Positions 1 to 8,357 of a stretch of DNA of 64,000 nucleotides are shown here, in pieces. The stretch spans positions 124,001 through 188,000 of the forward strand of contig JADLFG010000042.1 in assembly GCA_020845695.1 (NCBI GenBank). Direction: 5' to 3'. Under the pieces are notes generated by a model. That model saw nothing but the letters and a program-made list of their open reading frames with translations. It made no database searches and was not told the DNA's origin. The stretch's first letter is position 1; each line of letters begins with the position of its first letter. This DNA comes from Thermoleophilia bacterium (GTDB taxonomy: Bacteria; Actinomycetota; Thermoleophilia; Gaiellales; Gaiellaceae). The position numbers and the translations under genes are program-made.

Positions 1-144
1 CGCCCGGTCGCGGAAGCCGAGGTAGCTCGGCACGGCGATGGCGAGCAGGATGCCGATGATGATGATCACGACGAGGAGCTCGATCAGCGTGAAGCCGCCT
101 TCCCTCTCTCCCGTCGCGATCCGCTTGCGAAGCCTTTCGATCAT
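1..144 (-). CDS. Type IV prepilin / pseudopilin, N-terminal part (runs off left edge)
   Basis: The 48 visible residues have the class III signal of type IV prepilins. A short basic leader ([17 protein letters not shown]) is followed by the cleavage site G-F-T-L-I-E and a hydrophobic helix beginning [20 protein letters not shown]. Prepilin peptidase would cut after the glycine, and Glu+5 is present. The ATG at 144 is preceded by AGGAGG at suitable spacing. It is divergent from pilT and is probably the major or a minor pilin of the neighbouring machine. Which pilin it is cannot be told without the C-terminal domain. Confidence 0.9.
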   Translation of the reverse strand, partial: MIERLRKRIATGEREGGFTLIELLVVIIIIGILLAIAVPSYLGFRDRA

Positions 145-389
145 GAGAGCCGCCTCCTCGGTGTAGCGCGGGCTTCATCCGTGTGAAGGCCGCGTCTCGG
201 TGGTCGCCTTCCGTATCGGCCCCCCCGGCACGCGAGGAATGCCGCGTTCGGGGGATTCGCAGCCCGGGCGCCCCGGGCGTCCGGACGGCCAGCGGGCGCC
301 CGTGGCGCCGGCCCTGCCCGGCCCCGGTCCCGCCCGCGGTACGGGTGCGCGCGCTAAGGGATCCGCGGCTCCCTGCCGATGAGAGCGCC
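145..389. other. Divergent intergenic region between prepilin and pilT
   Basis: About 245 bases of GC-rich sequence hold the upstream regions of both the prepilin (minus) and pilT (plus). An open frame extends upstream of pilT to 183, but its translation is low-complexity Arg/Pro/Ala sequence with no similarity to PilT, so it is treated as non-coding. No convincing -35/-10 pair was found. The only clear element is the Shine-Dalgarno of the prepilin gene, near 152-157. Confidence 0.5.
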
Positions 390-1559
390 ATGGACGGGGC
401 AACCGCGAGCGCCTCCGCCGAAGGCGAGGTGCGCGACTCCTACTCGATCGACGAGCTGCTCGAGATCGTCGTCGAGCGCAACGCCTCCGATCTTCACATC
501 ACGACGGGGACGCAGCCCGTGATCCGGGTCAACGGCCGGCTCGACCGGCTCGACGGGTTCGCCTCGCTGCGGCCCGAGCAGACCCAGCAGCTGCTCTACG
601 GCATCACCGCGACCGAGCAGCAGAAGGAGCTCGAGCAGCGCCGCCAGATCGACCTCTCCTACTCGCTCCCGGGTCTCGCCCGCTTCCGCGTCAACATCTA
701 CTTCCAGCGCGCGAGCCTCGCCGGCGCCTTCCGCCTCGTCCCCAGCACGATCAAGCCGCTCGAGGAGCTCGGCCTGCCGGCGACGCTGTACGAGCTGGCC
801 GCCAGGCCCCGCGGACTCGTGGTCGTGACCGGACCGACCGGTTCCGGCAAGTCGACGACGCTCGCCTCGATGATCGACCGGATCAACGAGACGCGCACCG
901 ACCACATCGTCACGATCGAGGACCCGATCGAGTTCCTCCACCGCCACAAGCGCTGCGTCGTCAACCAGCGCGAGATCGGGCCCGACGCGACCAGCTTCTC
1001 CGAGGCTCTGCGCGGCGCGCTCCGCCAGGACCCCGACGTGATCCTCCTCGGCGAGATGCGCGACCTCGAGACGATCGCGACCGCCCTGACCGCGGCCGAG
1101 ACGGGCCACCTCGTCTTCGCGACGGTGCACACGCAGGATGCCCCCTCCGCGGTCGACCGGATCATCGACGTGTTCCCCGCGGCGCAGCAGGGCCAGATCC
1201 GGGTGCAGGTCGCCGCCACGCTCCAGGGTGTCGTCACCCAGAACCTGCTCCCGACCGCGGACGGTCGCGCGCGCGTGCCCGCGTGCGAGATCCTGATCCC
1301 GGACGACGCGATCCGAAACCTGATCCGCCAGGGGAAGATCGAGCAGGTCTACTCGGTCATGCAGACCGGGTCGCAGAAGGGCATGCAGACCATGGAGCAG
1401 TCCCTGGTCGATCTCGTGATCCGGGGCTACGTCACGCAGGAGATGGCCCTCTCGCGCTCGAGCCGCCCGGCGCAGCTGCTCGAGCTGATCCAGCGGGGCC
1501 GCGGCGGGGGCACGACCGTGTCGCCGCTGCAGGCGCGCCTGAGGACGGCGGGGTCGTAG
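390..1559 (+). CDS. pilT: Type IV pilus retraction ATPase PilT
   Basis: A 389-residue hexameric secretion ATPase that powers pilus retraction at the cytoplasmic face of the platform. Visible features are the N-terminal PAS-like domain, Walker A GPTGSGKST at residues 148-156, the Asp box (TIEDPIEFLH), Walker B (DVILLGEMRD), the His box (GHLVFATVHT), and the C-terminal AIRNLIRQGK, close to the AIRNLIRE motif that distinguishes PilT from PilB. ATG 390 is chosen because the family homology begins about 15 residues later (SIDELLEIVVERNASDLHI); the upstream in-frame extension is low complexity. It is followed after 8 bases by pilM. No PilB is in the window. Confidence 0.95.
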   Translation: MDGATASASAEGEVRDSYSIDELLEIVVERNASDLHITTGTQPVIRVNGRLDRLDGFASLRPEQTQQLLYGITATEQQKELEQRRQIDLSYSLPGLARFRVNIYFQRASLAGAFRLVPSTIKPLEELGLPATLYELAARPRGLVVVTGPTGSGKSTTLASMIDRINETRTDHIVTIEDPIEFLHRHKRCVVNQREIGPDATSFSEALRGALRQDPDVILLGEMRDLETIATALTAAETGHLVFATVHTQDAPSAVDRIIDVFPAAQQGQIRVQVAATLQGVVTQNLLPTADGRARVPACEILIPDDAIRNLIRQGKIEQVYSVMQTGSQKGMQTMEQSLVDLVIRGYVTQEMALSRSSRPAQLLELIQRGRGGGTTVSPLQARLRTAGS

Positions 1560-1567
1560 GGGAGCGG

Positions 1568-2635
1568 ATGGCGCGCGAGATCGTCGGCTTGAAGATCGGC
1601 GCCTCCGGGCTCGCCGCCGCGCGCGTGGCCACGAACGGCTCCGCCCGGCTGCTCCAGGTGGCGACGGAGCCGCTCCCAGGCGGGATCGTCGCGGGCGGCG
1701 AGGTCCGTGATCCGGACGGGCTCGGAGCCGCCCTGAAGGCGTTCTTCAAGACGCACGGGCTACCGACCCGCGCGGTCCGGGTCGGCGTCGCGAACAACCG
1801 TGTCGGCGTGCGCACGATCGACGTCGCCGGCGTCGAGGACCCCAAGCAGCTCGCCAACGCGGTTCGCTTCCGCGCCCAGGAAGCGCTGCCGATCCCGCTC
1901 AACGAGGCCGTGCTCGACTTCCAGCTCCTCTCCGAGGCTCCCGGCGAGGACGGCTCCACCGTGCGCCGCGTGCTCTTCGTCGTCGCGTACCGCGACCTGA
2001 TCGACGGCTACGTCCGGGCGTGCGGCGACGCGGGCCTGCGGCTCGTGGGCGTCGATCTCGAGGCGTTCGCGCTCCTGCGCGCGCTGACGCCCTTCGCCGG
2101 TGCTGGCGAAGCCGCCGCGCGCTCGACCGCCCTCGTCGCCGTGTCGATCGGGTCGGAGCGCTCCACGCTCGGCGTGTCGGACGGCTTCACGTGCGAGTTC
2201 ACGCGCGTGATCGACTGGGGCGGGGCGGAGCTGACCGCCGCGGTCGCGCGCGAGCTCGGCGTCGAGGGCGAGGAGGCCGAGCGGATCAAGCGCTCGCTGC
2301 GGCTCGACGGCGCCGACGCATCCGAGGACCTCTCCGAGGAGCAGGGCGCGCGCGCTCGCGACGCGATGCTGCACGCGCTGCGCGGGCTCGCGCGCGAGCT
2401 CGTCTCCTCGCTCCAGTTCTACCAGAGCCAGCCGGGCTCGCTCGACCTCCGCGAGATCGTCGTCGCCGGGGGCACCTCGCAGCTCGGCGGCCTGGCAGCC
2501 GCGCTCGAGCAGATGACGGCGGTGACCGTCCGCGTCGGCGACCCGACCGTGAACCTCGGCTCGAGCAAGAAGGTGAAGGGCGGCGATCCCGACGCGTCGC
2601 TCGCGGTTCCGATCGGGCTGGGGATGGGTCTCTAG
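1568..2635 (+). CDS. pilM: Type IV pilus assembly protein PilM (actin-like ATPase)
   Basis: A 355-residue FtsA/actin-fold protein that forms the cytoplasmic ring of the pilus machine and binds the N-terminal tail of PilN. The start IVGLKIGASGLAAARV matches the PilM phosphate-1 region, and IVVAGGTSQLGGLAAALEQ near the C-terminus matches the adenosine-binding region. The ATG at 1568 has GGGGAG just upstream. The stop codon TAG abuts the GTG of pilN with no gap, so tight translational coupling is expected. Confidence 0.92.
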   Translation: MAREIVGLKIGASGLAAARVATNGSARLLQVATEPLPGGIVAGGEVRDPDGLGAALKAFFKTHGLPTRAVRVGVANNRVGVRTIDVAGVEDPKQLANAVRFRAQEALPIPLNEAVLDFQLLSEAPGEDGSTVRRVLFVVAYRDLIDGYVRACGDAGLRLVGVDLEAFALLRALTPFAGAGEAAARSTALVAVSIGSERSTLGVSDGFTCEFTRVIDWGGAELTAAVARELGVEGEEAERIKRSLRLDGADASEDLSEEQGARARDAMLHALRGLARELVSSLQFYQSQPGSLDLREIVVAGGTSQLGGLAAALEQMTAVTVRVGDPTVNLGSSKKVKGGDPDASLAVPIGLGMGL

Positions 2636-4510
2636 GTGGACTGGAAGAAGGAATACCGCGTCTCCGATCTCTTCCGCCGCGGCGCCACGCCCGGCGCAGG
2701 CGAGCGTGCGCCCGAGCTTTCAGCCCCGGCGGAGCCGCCCGCCTGGGCGGCGTTCGCCGACGTCCCGCAAGGCGCGCCGAAGCTGCCTCCGGATCCGGCT
2801 GTCTGGGCGGTGTTCGCGGACGTTCCGGACGCAGCGCCACCCGTCCCGGCGGGGCCGCCCCGCACGGAGTCCGCGCCCGCCGTCGCTTCCGAGCCGCCCG
2901 CTCCGCCGGCTCCGCCGGCTGCCGGTTCGGGCGCCGAGGTGAGCGTGTGGAAGAGGGAGATCCACCTGTTCGGCAAGCGCAGGGCCAAGGATGTGCCCGC
3001 CCCGGCCGAGCCGTCCGCGGTGCCGGCCGAGCCGTCCCCGCCGGTTGCGCCCGCTGCGGCGGTCCCGCCGGCTGCCGGTTCGGGCGCCGAGGTGAGCGTG
3101 TGGAAGAGGGAGATCCACCTGTTCGGCAAGCGCAGGGCCAAGGATGTGCCCGCCCCGGCAGGCGAGCCGCCTGAGGAGCAGATCCCGGCCCCCGAGCCGG
3201 GGCCCGCACCCGCACCCGCTTCCCGGGCGGTCGGCGACGCTGCCCCGGCCGCGGTCGGCGCCGCCCCGGCCGGCCCCGAGCTCGCGGCGGAGCCCGCGGA
3301 GATCGAGACGATTCCGGCCGAGCCAGCCGAGCCAGCCGAGCCGGCCGAGCCCGTGCCCGGCGGCGCGCGCGAGCCCACCGCCTGGGACCTGAAGCCAACG
3401 GTTCCCGAGGAGACGGCACCCGCCGTCCCCCGGGGACTCGCCGGCGACGGCAGCGAACCGGACGCGGGCGAGCCCGTCCCCGGCGAGGCCCCGGCTGCGC
3501 CCGCCGAGGGCGCCGAGGGCGAGCCCGCGGAACCCGCGGCAGCCGTGGCGCCCGTCAGCGTGTGGAAGAAGGAGATCCGCGCCTCCGAGCTCTTCCGCCG
3601 CGGCGCCAGGCAGCCGAAGGCCGGGAAGCAACCGAGTCGAGCGGAGCCGCCGGTCGCCGGTGAGCCTGAAGCCGACCCCGTACCGGCCGCGCCGGTCGCA
3701 GCCACGAGCGCGTGGAAGAAGGAGCTCCGGATCGGCGGCAAGCACCGGGCCGGCGGGCAGCAGCCTGCGCAGGAGCGGCGTGGCCCCGAGCGCCGGGACG
3801 CCCCGAAGCGGCGGGAGCGTCCGGTCGAGCCGAGGGCGAGCCGGCGCGGGAGCGGGCAGGGCGCGGGCGGCGTCCCGGACGTCCCGCTCGCCCGCGCGAT
3901 CAACCTGCTGCCGCGGGAGAGCGAGAAGACCCGCGATCGGCGTCTGTCGCTGCCCGGCGTCGCGGTCTCCGTACTCGGCGTTCTCGTCGCCGGCGGCCTC
4001 TCGTTCCTCGCCGTGTACGAGCGTACGAAGCTGACGGAGCGTCAGGGCGACCTCGAGGATCTCAAGGCCCAGTCGGCCGCGGTGGAGACGCCGGCGTCGC
4101 TCGCCGAGCCCGACAGCGGCGTCGAGCTGACGGGCGAGGCGCTCGGTCGCGTCGGCGCGCTCGCCGGAGCGCTCGACGGACGGGTCGCCTGGGATCGTCT
4201 GCTGCGGGAGCTCTCCCTCACCCTGCCCGAGGGCGTCTGGTTCGAGTCGCTCTCGTCCACGCCCGCCGGGAGCACGGTCGATCCCACCACCGGACTGACG
4301 CTCCCGGGAGCCGGCGCCCCCACCCTCACCGTCGCCGGCTACGCGGCCGATCAGTCCGGCGTCGCCCAGCTCATGGCGCGGCTCGCCGTGATCCCGCAGC
4401 TCGTCTCCGTTCAGCTCCAGTCGTCCACGACCGTCGAGGTCGGCGGCGAGGACGTCGTCCAGTTCACGGTCGTGGCGACGCTTGCAGAGGCCGCCGGGGT
4501 GGTCTCGTGA
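2636..4510 (+). CDS. pilN: PilN with a ~415-residue repeat-bearing cytoplasmic extension
   Basis: A 624-residue protein; typical PilN is about 180-220. The true PilN part starts near residue 422 with INLLPRE, the conserved PilM-docking motif that normally lies at the extreme N-terminus. It is followed by one membrane helix (about 440-462) and a periplasmic-type coiled-coil/ferredoxin-like region. The preceding 415 residues are Pro/Ala/Glu-rich and contain five short modules W-K-[KR]-E with Trp at residues 3, 105, 156, 310 and 360. Each is followed by a basic stretch such as LFGKRR or LFRRG. Two WA[AV]FADVP copies are also present. Because a WKKE module sits at residues 3-6, the GTG at 2636 is well supported as the start. 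The gene overlaps pilO by GTGA. Confidence 0.88.
   Translation: MDWKKEYRVSDLFRRGATPGAGERAPELSAPAEPPAWAAFADVPQGAPKLPPDPAVWAVFADVPDAAPPVPAGPPRTESAPAVASEPPAPPAPPAAGSGAEVSVWKREIHLFGKRRAKDVPAPAEPSAVPAEPSPPVAPAAAVPPAAGSGAEVSVWKREIHLFGKRRAKDVPAPAGEPPEEQIPAPEPGPAPAPASRAVGDAAPAAVGAAPAGPELAAEPAEIETIPAEPAEPAEPAEPVPGGAREPTAWDLKPTVPEETAPAVPRGLAGDGSEPDAGEPVPGEAPAAPAEGAEGEPAEPAAAVAPVSVWKKEIRASELFRRGARQPKAGKQPSRAEPPVAGEPEADPVPAAPVAATSAWKKELRIGGKHRAGGQQPAQERRGPERRDAPKRRERPVEPRASRRGSGQGAGGVPDVPLARAINLLPRESEKTRDRRLSLPGVAVSVLGVLVAGGLSFLAVYERTKLTERQGDLEDLKAQSAAVETPASLAEPDSGVELTGEALGRVGALAGALDGRVAWDRLLRELSLTLPEGVWFESLSSTPAGSTVDPTTGLTLPGAGAPTLTVAGYAADQSGVAQLMARLAVIPQLVSVQLQSSTTVEVGGEDVVQFTVVATLAEAAGVVS
2912..3006 (+). 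repeat. 95-bp perfect direct repeat, copy 1 (within pilN)
   Basis: Bases 2912-3006 are repeated without mismatch at 3065-3159, an offset of 153 bases or 51 codons, so the reading frame is kept. The repeat encodes the WKRE module from PAAGSGAEVSVW through KDVPAPA. Perfect identity at synonymous sites indicates a recent in-frame duplication or ongoing gene conversion, so module number may vary between strains. Confidence 0.95.
3065..3159 (+). repeat. 95-bp perfect direct repeat, copy 2 (within pilN)
   Basis: The second copy of the repeat at 2912-3006, in frame in pilN. The spacer between copies encodes a Pro/Ala/Glu linker that differs from the sequence on either side. Confidence 0.95.
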
Positions 4511-5232
4511 AGGGGCGCGTTCCGGTCTGGGCCGTTGCCGGCGCGCTCGTGGTGGCGGTGGCCGTCGCCGGCTACCTGTTCGCGATCAAGCCCAAGCGCG
4601 ACGAGCTCGCCAAGGTCGACGCCGAGGTCGCCATCGTGCAGGCGCAGATCGTGGCGGCGACGCGCCTGGCGCAGACAGCCGCGGGCGACGACGCTGCCGC
4701 CGCGATCCGCGTCGCCGACCTCGTCACGATCGCCAAGGCGATGCCGGACGAGCTGGACATGCCCGGGATCATCCTCGAGCTGAACATCGCCGCGTCCGAG
4801 GCGGGCGTGCAGTTCGCGTCGATCGAGCCGGGGACGGCGACGGTCGGCAGCGGCTACATGACCGTCCCGATCAACGTCTCCTTCGAGGGGAGCTACTACG
4901 AGCTGACCGAGCTGCTGTTCGAGTTGCGCCACCTCGTCACCGTCCGGGACGGCGTGCTCAACGCCGATGGGCGCCTGCTCGCGATCACGTCGATCAACCT
5001 CCAGGAGGGGACCGACGGCTTCCCGCAGGTGAAGGCCGCGCTGACGGTGACCGCCTACCAGTACGGAGTCGATCCCGCGCTGGTGGTGGAGACCGCGACC
5101 GCCGGGCCGGGCCCGACCGAGACGAGCGGGACGACCGCGACGAGCACCGAGCCGGCCGGGTCGACCGAGCCCGGCGCGCCCCCCACGGTCACGGTGGGCG
5201 AGGGCGGCGGCCAGGCGGAGGGAGCGCCCTGA
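4507..5232 (+). CDS. pilO: Type IV pilus assembly protein PilO
   Basis: A 241-residue bitopic membrane protein: a short N-terminus, one helix at about residues 5-25 (VWAVAGALVVAVAVAGYLFAI), a coiled coil rich in K/E/A (KPKRDELAKVDAEVAIVQAQI), then the PilO ferredoxin-like domain (about 75-190). The tail of about 50 residues is rich in Thr/Pro/Gly and looks unstructured. It forms the alignment subcomplex with PilN. The start is the GTG at 4507, which shares GTGA with the pilN stop; the open frame extends upstream but only as shadow of pilN. Confidence 0.88.
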   Translation: MKGRVPVWAVAGALVVAVAVAGYLFAIKPKRDELAKVDAEVAIVQAQIVAATRLAQTAAGDDAAAAIRVADLVTIAKAMPDELDMPGIILELNIAASEAGVQFASIEPGTATVGSGYMTVPINVSFEGSYYELTELLFELRHLVTVRDGVLNADGRLLAITSINLQEGTDGFPQVKAALTVTAYQYGVDPALVVETATAGPGPTETSGTTATSTEPAGSTEPGAPPTVTVGEGGGQAEGAP

Positions 5233-6029
5233 TGCGGCCCGCGAAGTCGGAGGAGCTCGCCCGCAAGCAGCGCGAGGCGCGCAGCAAGAAGGCGCTCCTC
5301 CTGCTCCTGCCGGTCCTGATCGCCTTGGCCGTGTTCCAGGGGCCCCGGCTGATGAGGCAGCTCGGCGACGCGAAGGAGGCGACCGAGGCGAAGCAGGGGG
5401 AAGTCGTCCAGGGCTTCGAGGAGCTGGCTCCGAACGGGCCGCCGACGGCGACCGGGGAGGCTCAGCCGGCGCCGGATGCCCAGGCGGCACTCGCGGCCGC
5501 TGACGGCATCGCAGACACGGACACTCCCGCGACGCCGGCTGACGCCGACCTCGTCTCGTTCACCCGCTTCGAGGCCCGTGACCCGTTCGTCCAGCTCGTC
5601 GACGACACCGAGGGGGACGAGTCGGCCGATGGCTCCTCGCCGAACGAGGAGACCACGTCGGCAGCCTCGACGAGTGCCTCGACCTCGGCGACGTCGAGCT
5701 CGGCGACGGCGAGCTCGACGAGCAGCGGCTCCTCCGACCCGACCACGGCCACCGGCGGCGACACCTCCTCGGGTTCCGACCCGGCCACGGAGGTTACGCT
5801 CACCGTCAACGGCGACGTGATCGTGGTCGCGGTCGGGGACCCGTTCCCGGCCGCCGACCCGGCCTTCAAGGTCGTCGCGATCGAGGGTGACGTCGTCAAG
5901 ATCGGTCTCGCGTCCGGGTCGTTCTCGAACGGTGTCGAGACGCTCGACCTCGCCGAGGGCGAGTCGGTGACCCTGATCAGCCAACCGGACGGTGCCCGCT
6001 TCACGATCAAGGTCACGAGCATCGGCTAG
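5232..6029 (+). CDS. PilP-like pilus accessory protein (single-pass, Ser/Thr-rich linker)
   Basis: 265 residues. A basic N-terminus is followed by one membrane helix (about 20-37), a Ser/Thr/Ala-rich linker (about 135-185) and a small C-terminal beta domain (VTLTVNGDVIVVAVGDPFP to the end). Position after pilO, topology and the C-terminal beta domain make it a functional analogue of PilP, but sequence similarity is too weak to name it. The ATG at 5232 overlaps the pilO stop by one base (TGATG). It is the last gene of the pilT-pilM-N-O transcription unit. Confidence 0.65.
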   Translation: MRPAKSEELARKQREARSKKALLLLLPVLIALAVFQGPRLMRQLGDAKEATEAKQGEVVQGFEELAPNGPPTATGEAQPAPDAQAALAAADGIADTDTPATPADADLVSFTRFEARDPFVQLVDDTEGDESADGSSPNEETTSAASTSASTSATSSSATASSTSSGSSDPTTATGGDTSSGSDPATEVTLTVNGDVIVVAVGDPFPAADPAFKVVAIEGDVVKIGLASGSFSNGVETLDLAEGESVTLISQPDGARFTIKVTSIG

Positions 6030-6063
6030 GCTCGCGCGCGCCGATCCGGGCGACGCGTTCATC

Positions 6064-6069
6064 TATACT
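6064..6069 (+). promoter_or_regulatory. -10 element TATACT of a probable leaderless promoter
   Basis: TATACT ends 8 bases before the GTG at 6078. A transcript starting at the usual distance would begin at or within one or two bases of the start codon, and there is no Shine-Dalgarno. No good -35 is visible. Confidence 0.5.
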
Positions 6070-6077
6070 GCACAGTC

Positions 6078-6983
6078 GTGGCGGCGAGGGTCGCTCTCGC
6101 GGGGCTCGGCCTGATGGGCGCTCCGATCGCGGAGCGACTGCTCGCGGCGGGCTACGCCCTGACCGTCTACAACCGAACCCCGGCGCGGGCGGAGCCGCTG
6201 GCGGCGCGGGGCGCGCTCGTCGCCGCCACGCCGGCCGAGCTGCTTGCGCGCGGCGGCACGTGCCTGACCGTGCTCGCCGACGATGCGGCGCTCGAGGCGA
6301 TCGTGCTGGGCTCCGCCGGCGTACTCGGGGGCGCGCGCGCTGGCTCCGCGCTCGTCGACCTCAGCACCGTCTCGCCAGGCGTGTCCCGTCGCGTCGCCGC
6401 CGCCGCCGAGGCCGCGAGCGTTCGCTACCTGCGCGCGCCCGTCAGCGGGAATCCCGCGGTGGTGCGGGCGGGGAACCTGACGATCATCGTCTCCGGGCCC
6501 CGCGAGGCGTTCGACGAGCACGAGGGCCTGCTGAGGGCGATCGGGCCGAACCTCCACCACGTCGGCGGAGCCGAGGAGGCGCGGGTCGTGAAGCTCGCCC
6601 TCCAGATCATGATCGGCGGTACCGCCGAGCTGATGGCGGAGGCCCTGACGCTCGGCGAGGCCTGCGGCGTCGCCCGCGCCCCGCTGCTCGAGGTGATGGG
6701 CGCGTCGGCCGTCGGCTCGCCGTTCGTCCGCTACAAGACGGAGCCGCTGCTCGCCGACGACTTCTCCGCGACGTTCACGACCGCGATGATGCTGAAGGAC
6801 GTCGCGCTCGTCCGGGAGCTGGCCTTGACGGCCGGTGTCCCGCTCCCGGTCACGGAGGAGCTCGAGCGGCTCCTGCTCGACGCGAACGAGCGGGGCCACC
6901 GCGACCGGGACTTCATGGCCCTGCTCCTGCGGCTGCGCGAGGACGCCGGCCTGCCCGCGCCCGTCGCGGGCGCCGCTGGCTGA
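6078..6983 (+). CDS. NAD(P)-dependent beta-hydroxyacid dehydrogenase (3-hydroxyisobutyrate / tartronate semialdehyde reductase family)
   Basis: 301 residues, normal family length. The N-terminal Rossmann motif is G-L-G-L-M-G, the family substrate-binding signature appears as APVSGNPAVVRAGNLTIIVSG, and the catalytic lysine is in EARVVKLALQIMIGG. The residue usually Asn four positions after that Lys is replaced (K-L-A-L-Q). It would reversibly oxidise a short beta-hydroxy acid in the cytoplasm; the substrate cannot be told. It is the first gene of a cluster with an M24-fold protein and an amidohydrolase. The GTG start fits a leaderless transcript from the TATACT at 6064. Confidence 0.85.
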   Translation: MAARVALAGLGLMGAPIAERLLAAGYALTVYNRTPARAEPLAARGALVAATPAELLARGGTCLTVLADDAALEAIVLGSAGVLGGARAGSALVDLSTVSPGVSRRVAAAAEAASVRYLRAPVSGNPAVVRAGNLTIIVSGPREAFDEHEGLLRAIGPNLHHVGGAEEARVVKLALQIMIGGTAELMAEALTLGEACGVARAPLLEVMGASAVGSPFVRYKTEPLLADDFSATFTTAMMLKDVALVRELALTAGVPLPVTEELERLLLDANERGHRDRDFMALLLRLREDAGLPAPVAGAAG

Positions 6984-7037
6984 TGGCCCCGAGGCGATGC
7001 GTGCGGACGCCGGCAGAGCGAAAGGGAGGACCCTGAC

Positions 7038-8357
7038 ATGACCGACCGGGCTCGCATCGCCTCCCGGGGGGCGACGATGGCCGTCGACTGGGAGCAGCGA
7101 ATCGACTTCGCCCGCCTGCGCGCCGAGCGCCTGCGGCGCGCTCAGGACGCGCTCCGCGCCTCCGACCTGGGGGCGCTGCTCCTCTTCGACCCGAACAACA
7201 TCCGCTACGTCACGAGCACGCACATCGGCGAGTGGGCGCGCGACAAGAACGCCCGCTACGTCCTGCTCGCCCGCGACCACGATCCGATCCTGTGGGACTT
7301 CGGCTCGGCCGCGCGCCACCACCAGCTCTACGCGCCCTGGCTGCCCGAGACGTGTTTTCGCGCCGGCGTGACGCCGATGCGCGGGGCGATGCCGGTCGCG
7401 ACCGGCGTCCCGGACGCGCTCGGCCGGCGCATCGCGGCCGAGCTGGCCGCGCGCGGCCTCGAGGACGAGCCGCTGGGCGTCGACGTCAGCGACCTCGTCA
7501 CGCTCGAGGCGCTCGCCCGGGCGGACGTGCGAACGACGGACGGTACCGGGGTGATGCTCTCCGCGCGACGGATCAAGACGGCCGACGAGATCGCTCTGCT
7601 CGAGCACGCCGCGGGCATCGTCGACGGCGTGTACGACGAGATCTACCGGATGCTCCGCCCGGGCGTCCGCGAGCACGAGGTCGTCGCGCGCGCCCAGCAG
7701 CTCCTCTTCGAGCACGGCTCGGAGCAGGTCGAGGCGATCAACGCCGTCTCCGGCGACCGCTGCAACCCCCACCCGCACGTGTTCTCGGACCGCCTGCTGA
7801 GGCCGGGTGACCAGGTCTTCTTCGACATCATCCACTCGTTCATGGGCTACCGGACGTGCTACTACCGCACGTTCAACATCGGCAGCGCCAGCGCGGTCCA
7901 GCTCGACGCCTACCGCCGCTGCCGCGAGTGGCTGGACGCGGCGATCGAGCTCGTGCGGCCCGGAACGACCACCGACCGGATCGCGGCGGTCTGGCCGTCC
8001 GCGCGGGAGCTCGGCTTCCCGGACGAGGAGTCGTGCTTCGGGCTCCAGTTCGGGCACGGGCTCGGGGTGGGCCTCTACGAGGCGCCCATGATCTCGCGGC
8101 TGCACTCCTTCTCCGACCCGGTCGAGATCGAGGCGGGGATGGTGTTCGCGCTCGAGACGTACTGCCCCGCAGGTGACGGACGGTCGGCGGCCCGGATCGA
8201 GGAGGAGGTTGTCGTCACCGCCGAGGGCTGCGACGTGATCACCCGCTTCCCCGCCGACGAGCTGCTCGTCGCCGGCACCGTGTACGTCAGGGGCGCCGAT
8301 CTCCGGCCGGCCGCCGCGGGTGGGGGAGGAAGCGACCGAGGGAAGGAGGAGGGATGA
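7038..8357 (+). CDS. M24 (creatinase/Xaa-Pro aminopeptidase) fold protein with a substituted metal ligand
   Basis: 439 residues: creatinase N-terminal domain (about 25-180) and pita-bread catalytic domain (about 190-425). Of the five M24 metal ligands, Asp263 (VFFDII), the His in FGHGLGVGL, the Glu in VFALETYC and the Glu in RIEEEVVV are present. The second Asp, expected eleven residues after the first, is Cys274 (GYRTCYYRTF). It may therefore be a non-peptidase member of the fold such as a C-N or C-S hydrolase or lyase. The ATG at 7038 has GGGAGG ahead of it; an internal ATG (residue 14) is an alternative. The stop overlaps the next gene by ATGA. Confidence 0.8.
   Translation: MTDRARIASRGATMAVDWEQRIDFARLRAERLRRAQDALRASDLGALLLFDPNNIRYVTSTHIGEWARDKNARYVLLARDHDPILWDFGSAARHHQLYAPWLPETCFRAGVTPMRGAMPVATGVPDALGRRIAAELAARGLEDEPLGVDVSDLVTLEALARADVRTTDGTGVMLSARRIKTADEIALLEHAAGIVDGVYDEIYRMLRPGVREHEVVARAQQLLFEHGSEQVEAINAVSGDRCNPHPHVFSDRLLRPGDQVFFDIIHSFMGYRTCYYRTFNIGSASAVQLDAYRRCREWLDAAIELVRPGTTTDRIAAVWPSARELGFPDEESCFGLQFGHGLGVGLYEAPMISRLHSFSDPVEIEAGMVFALETYCPAGDGRSAARIEEEVVVTAEGCDVITRFPADELLVAGTVYVRGADLRPAAAGGGGSDRGKEEG

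Noticed and set aside
183..389. In-frame upstream extension of pilT to a start at 183
   Set aside because: The extension is low-complexity Arg/Pro/Ala sequence with no PilT similarity and would place the promoter region of the divergent prepilin inside a coding sequence; ATG 390 fits PilT length.
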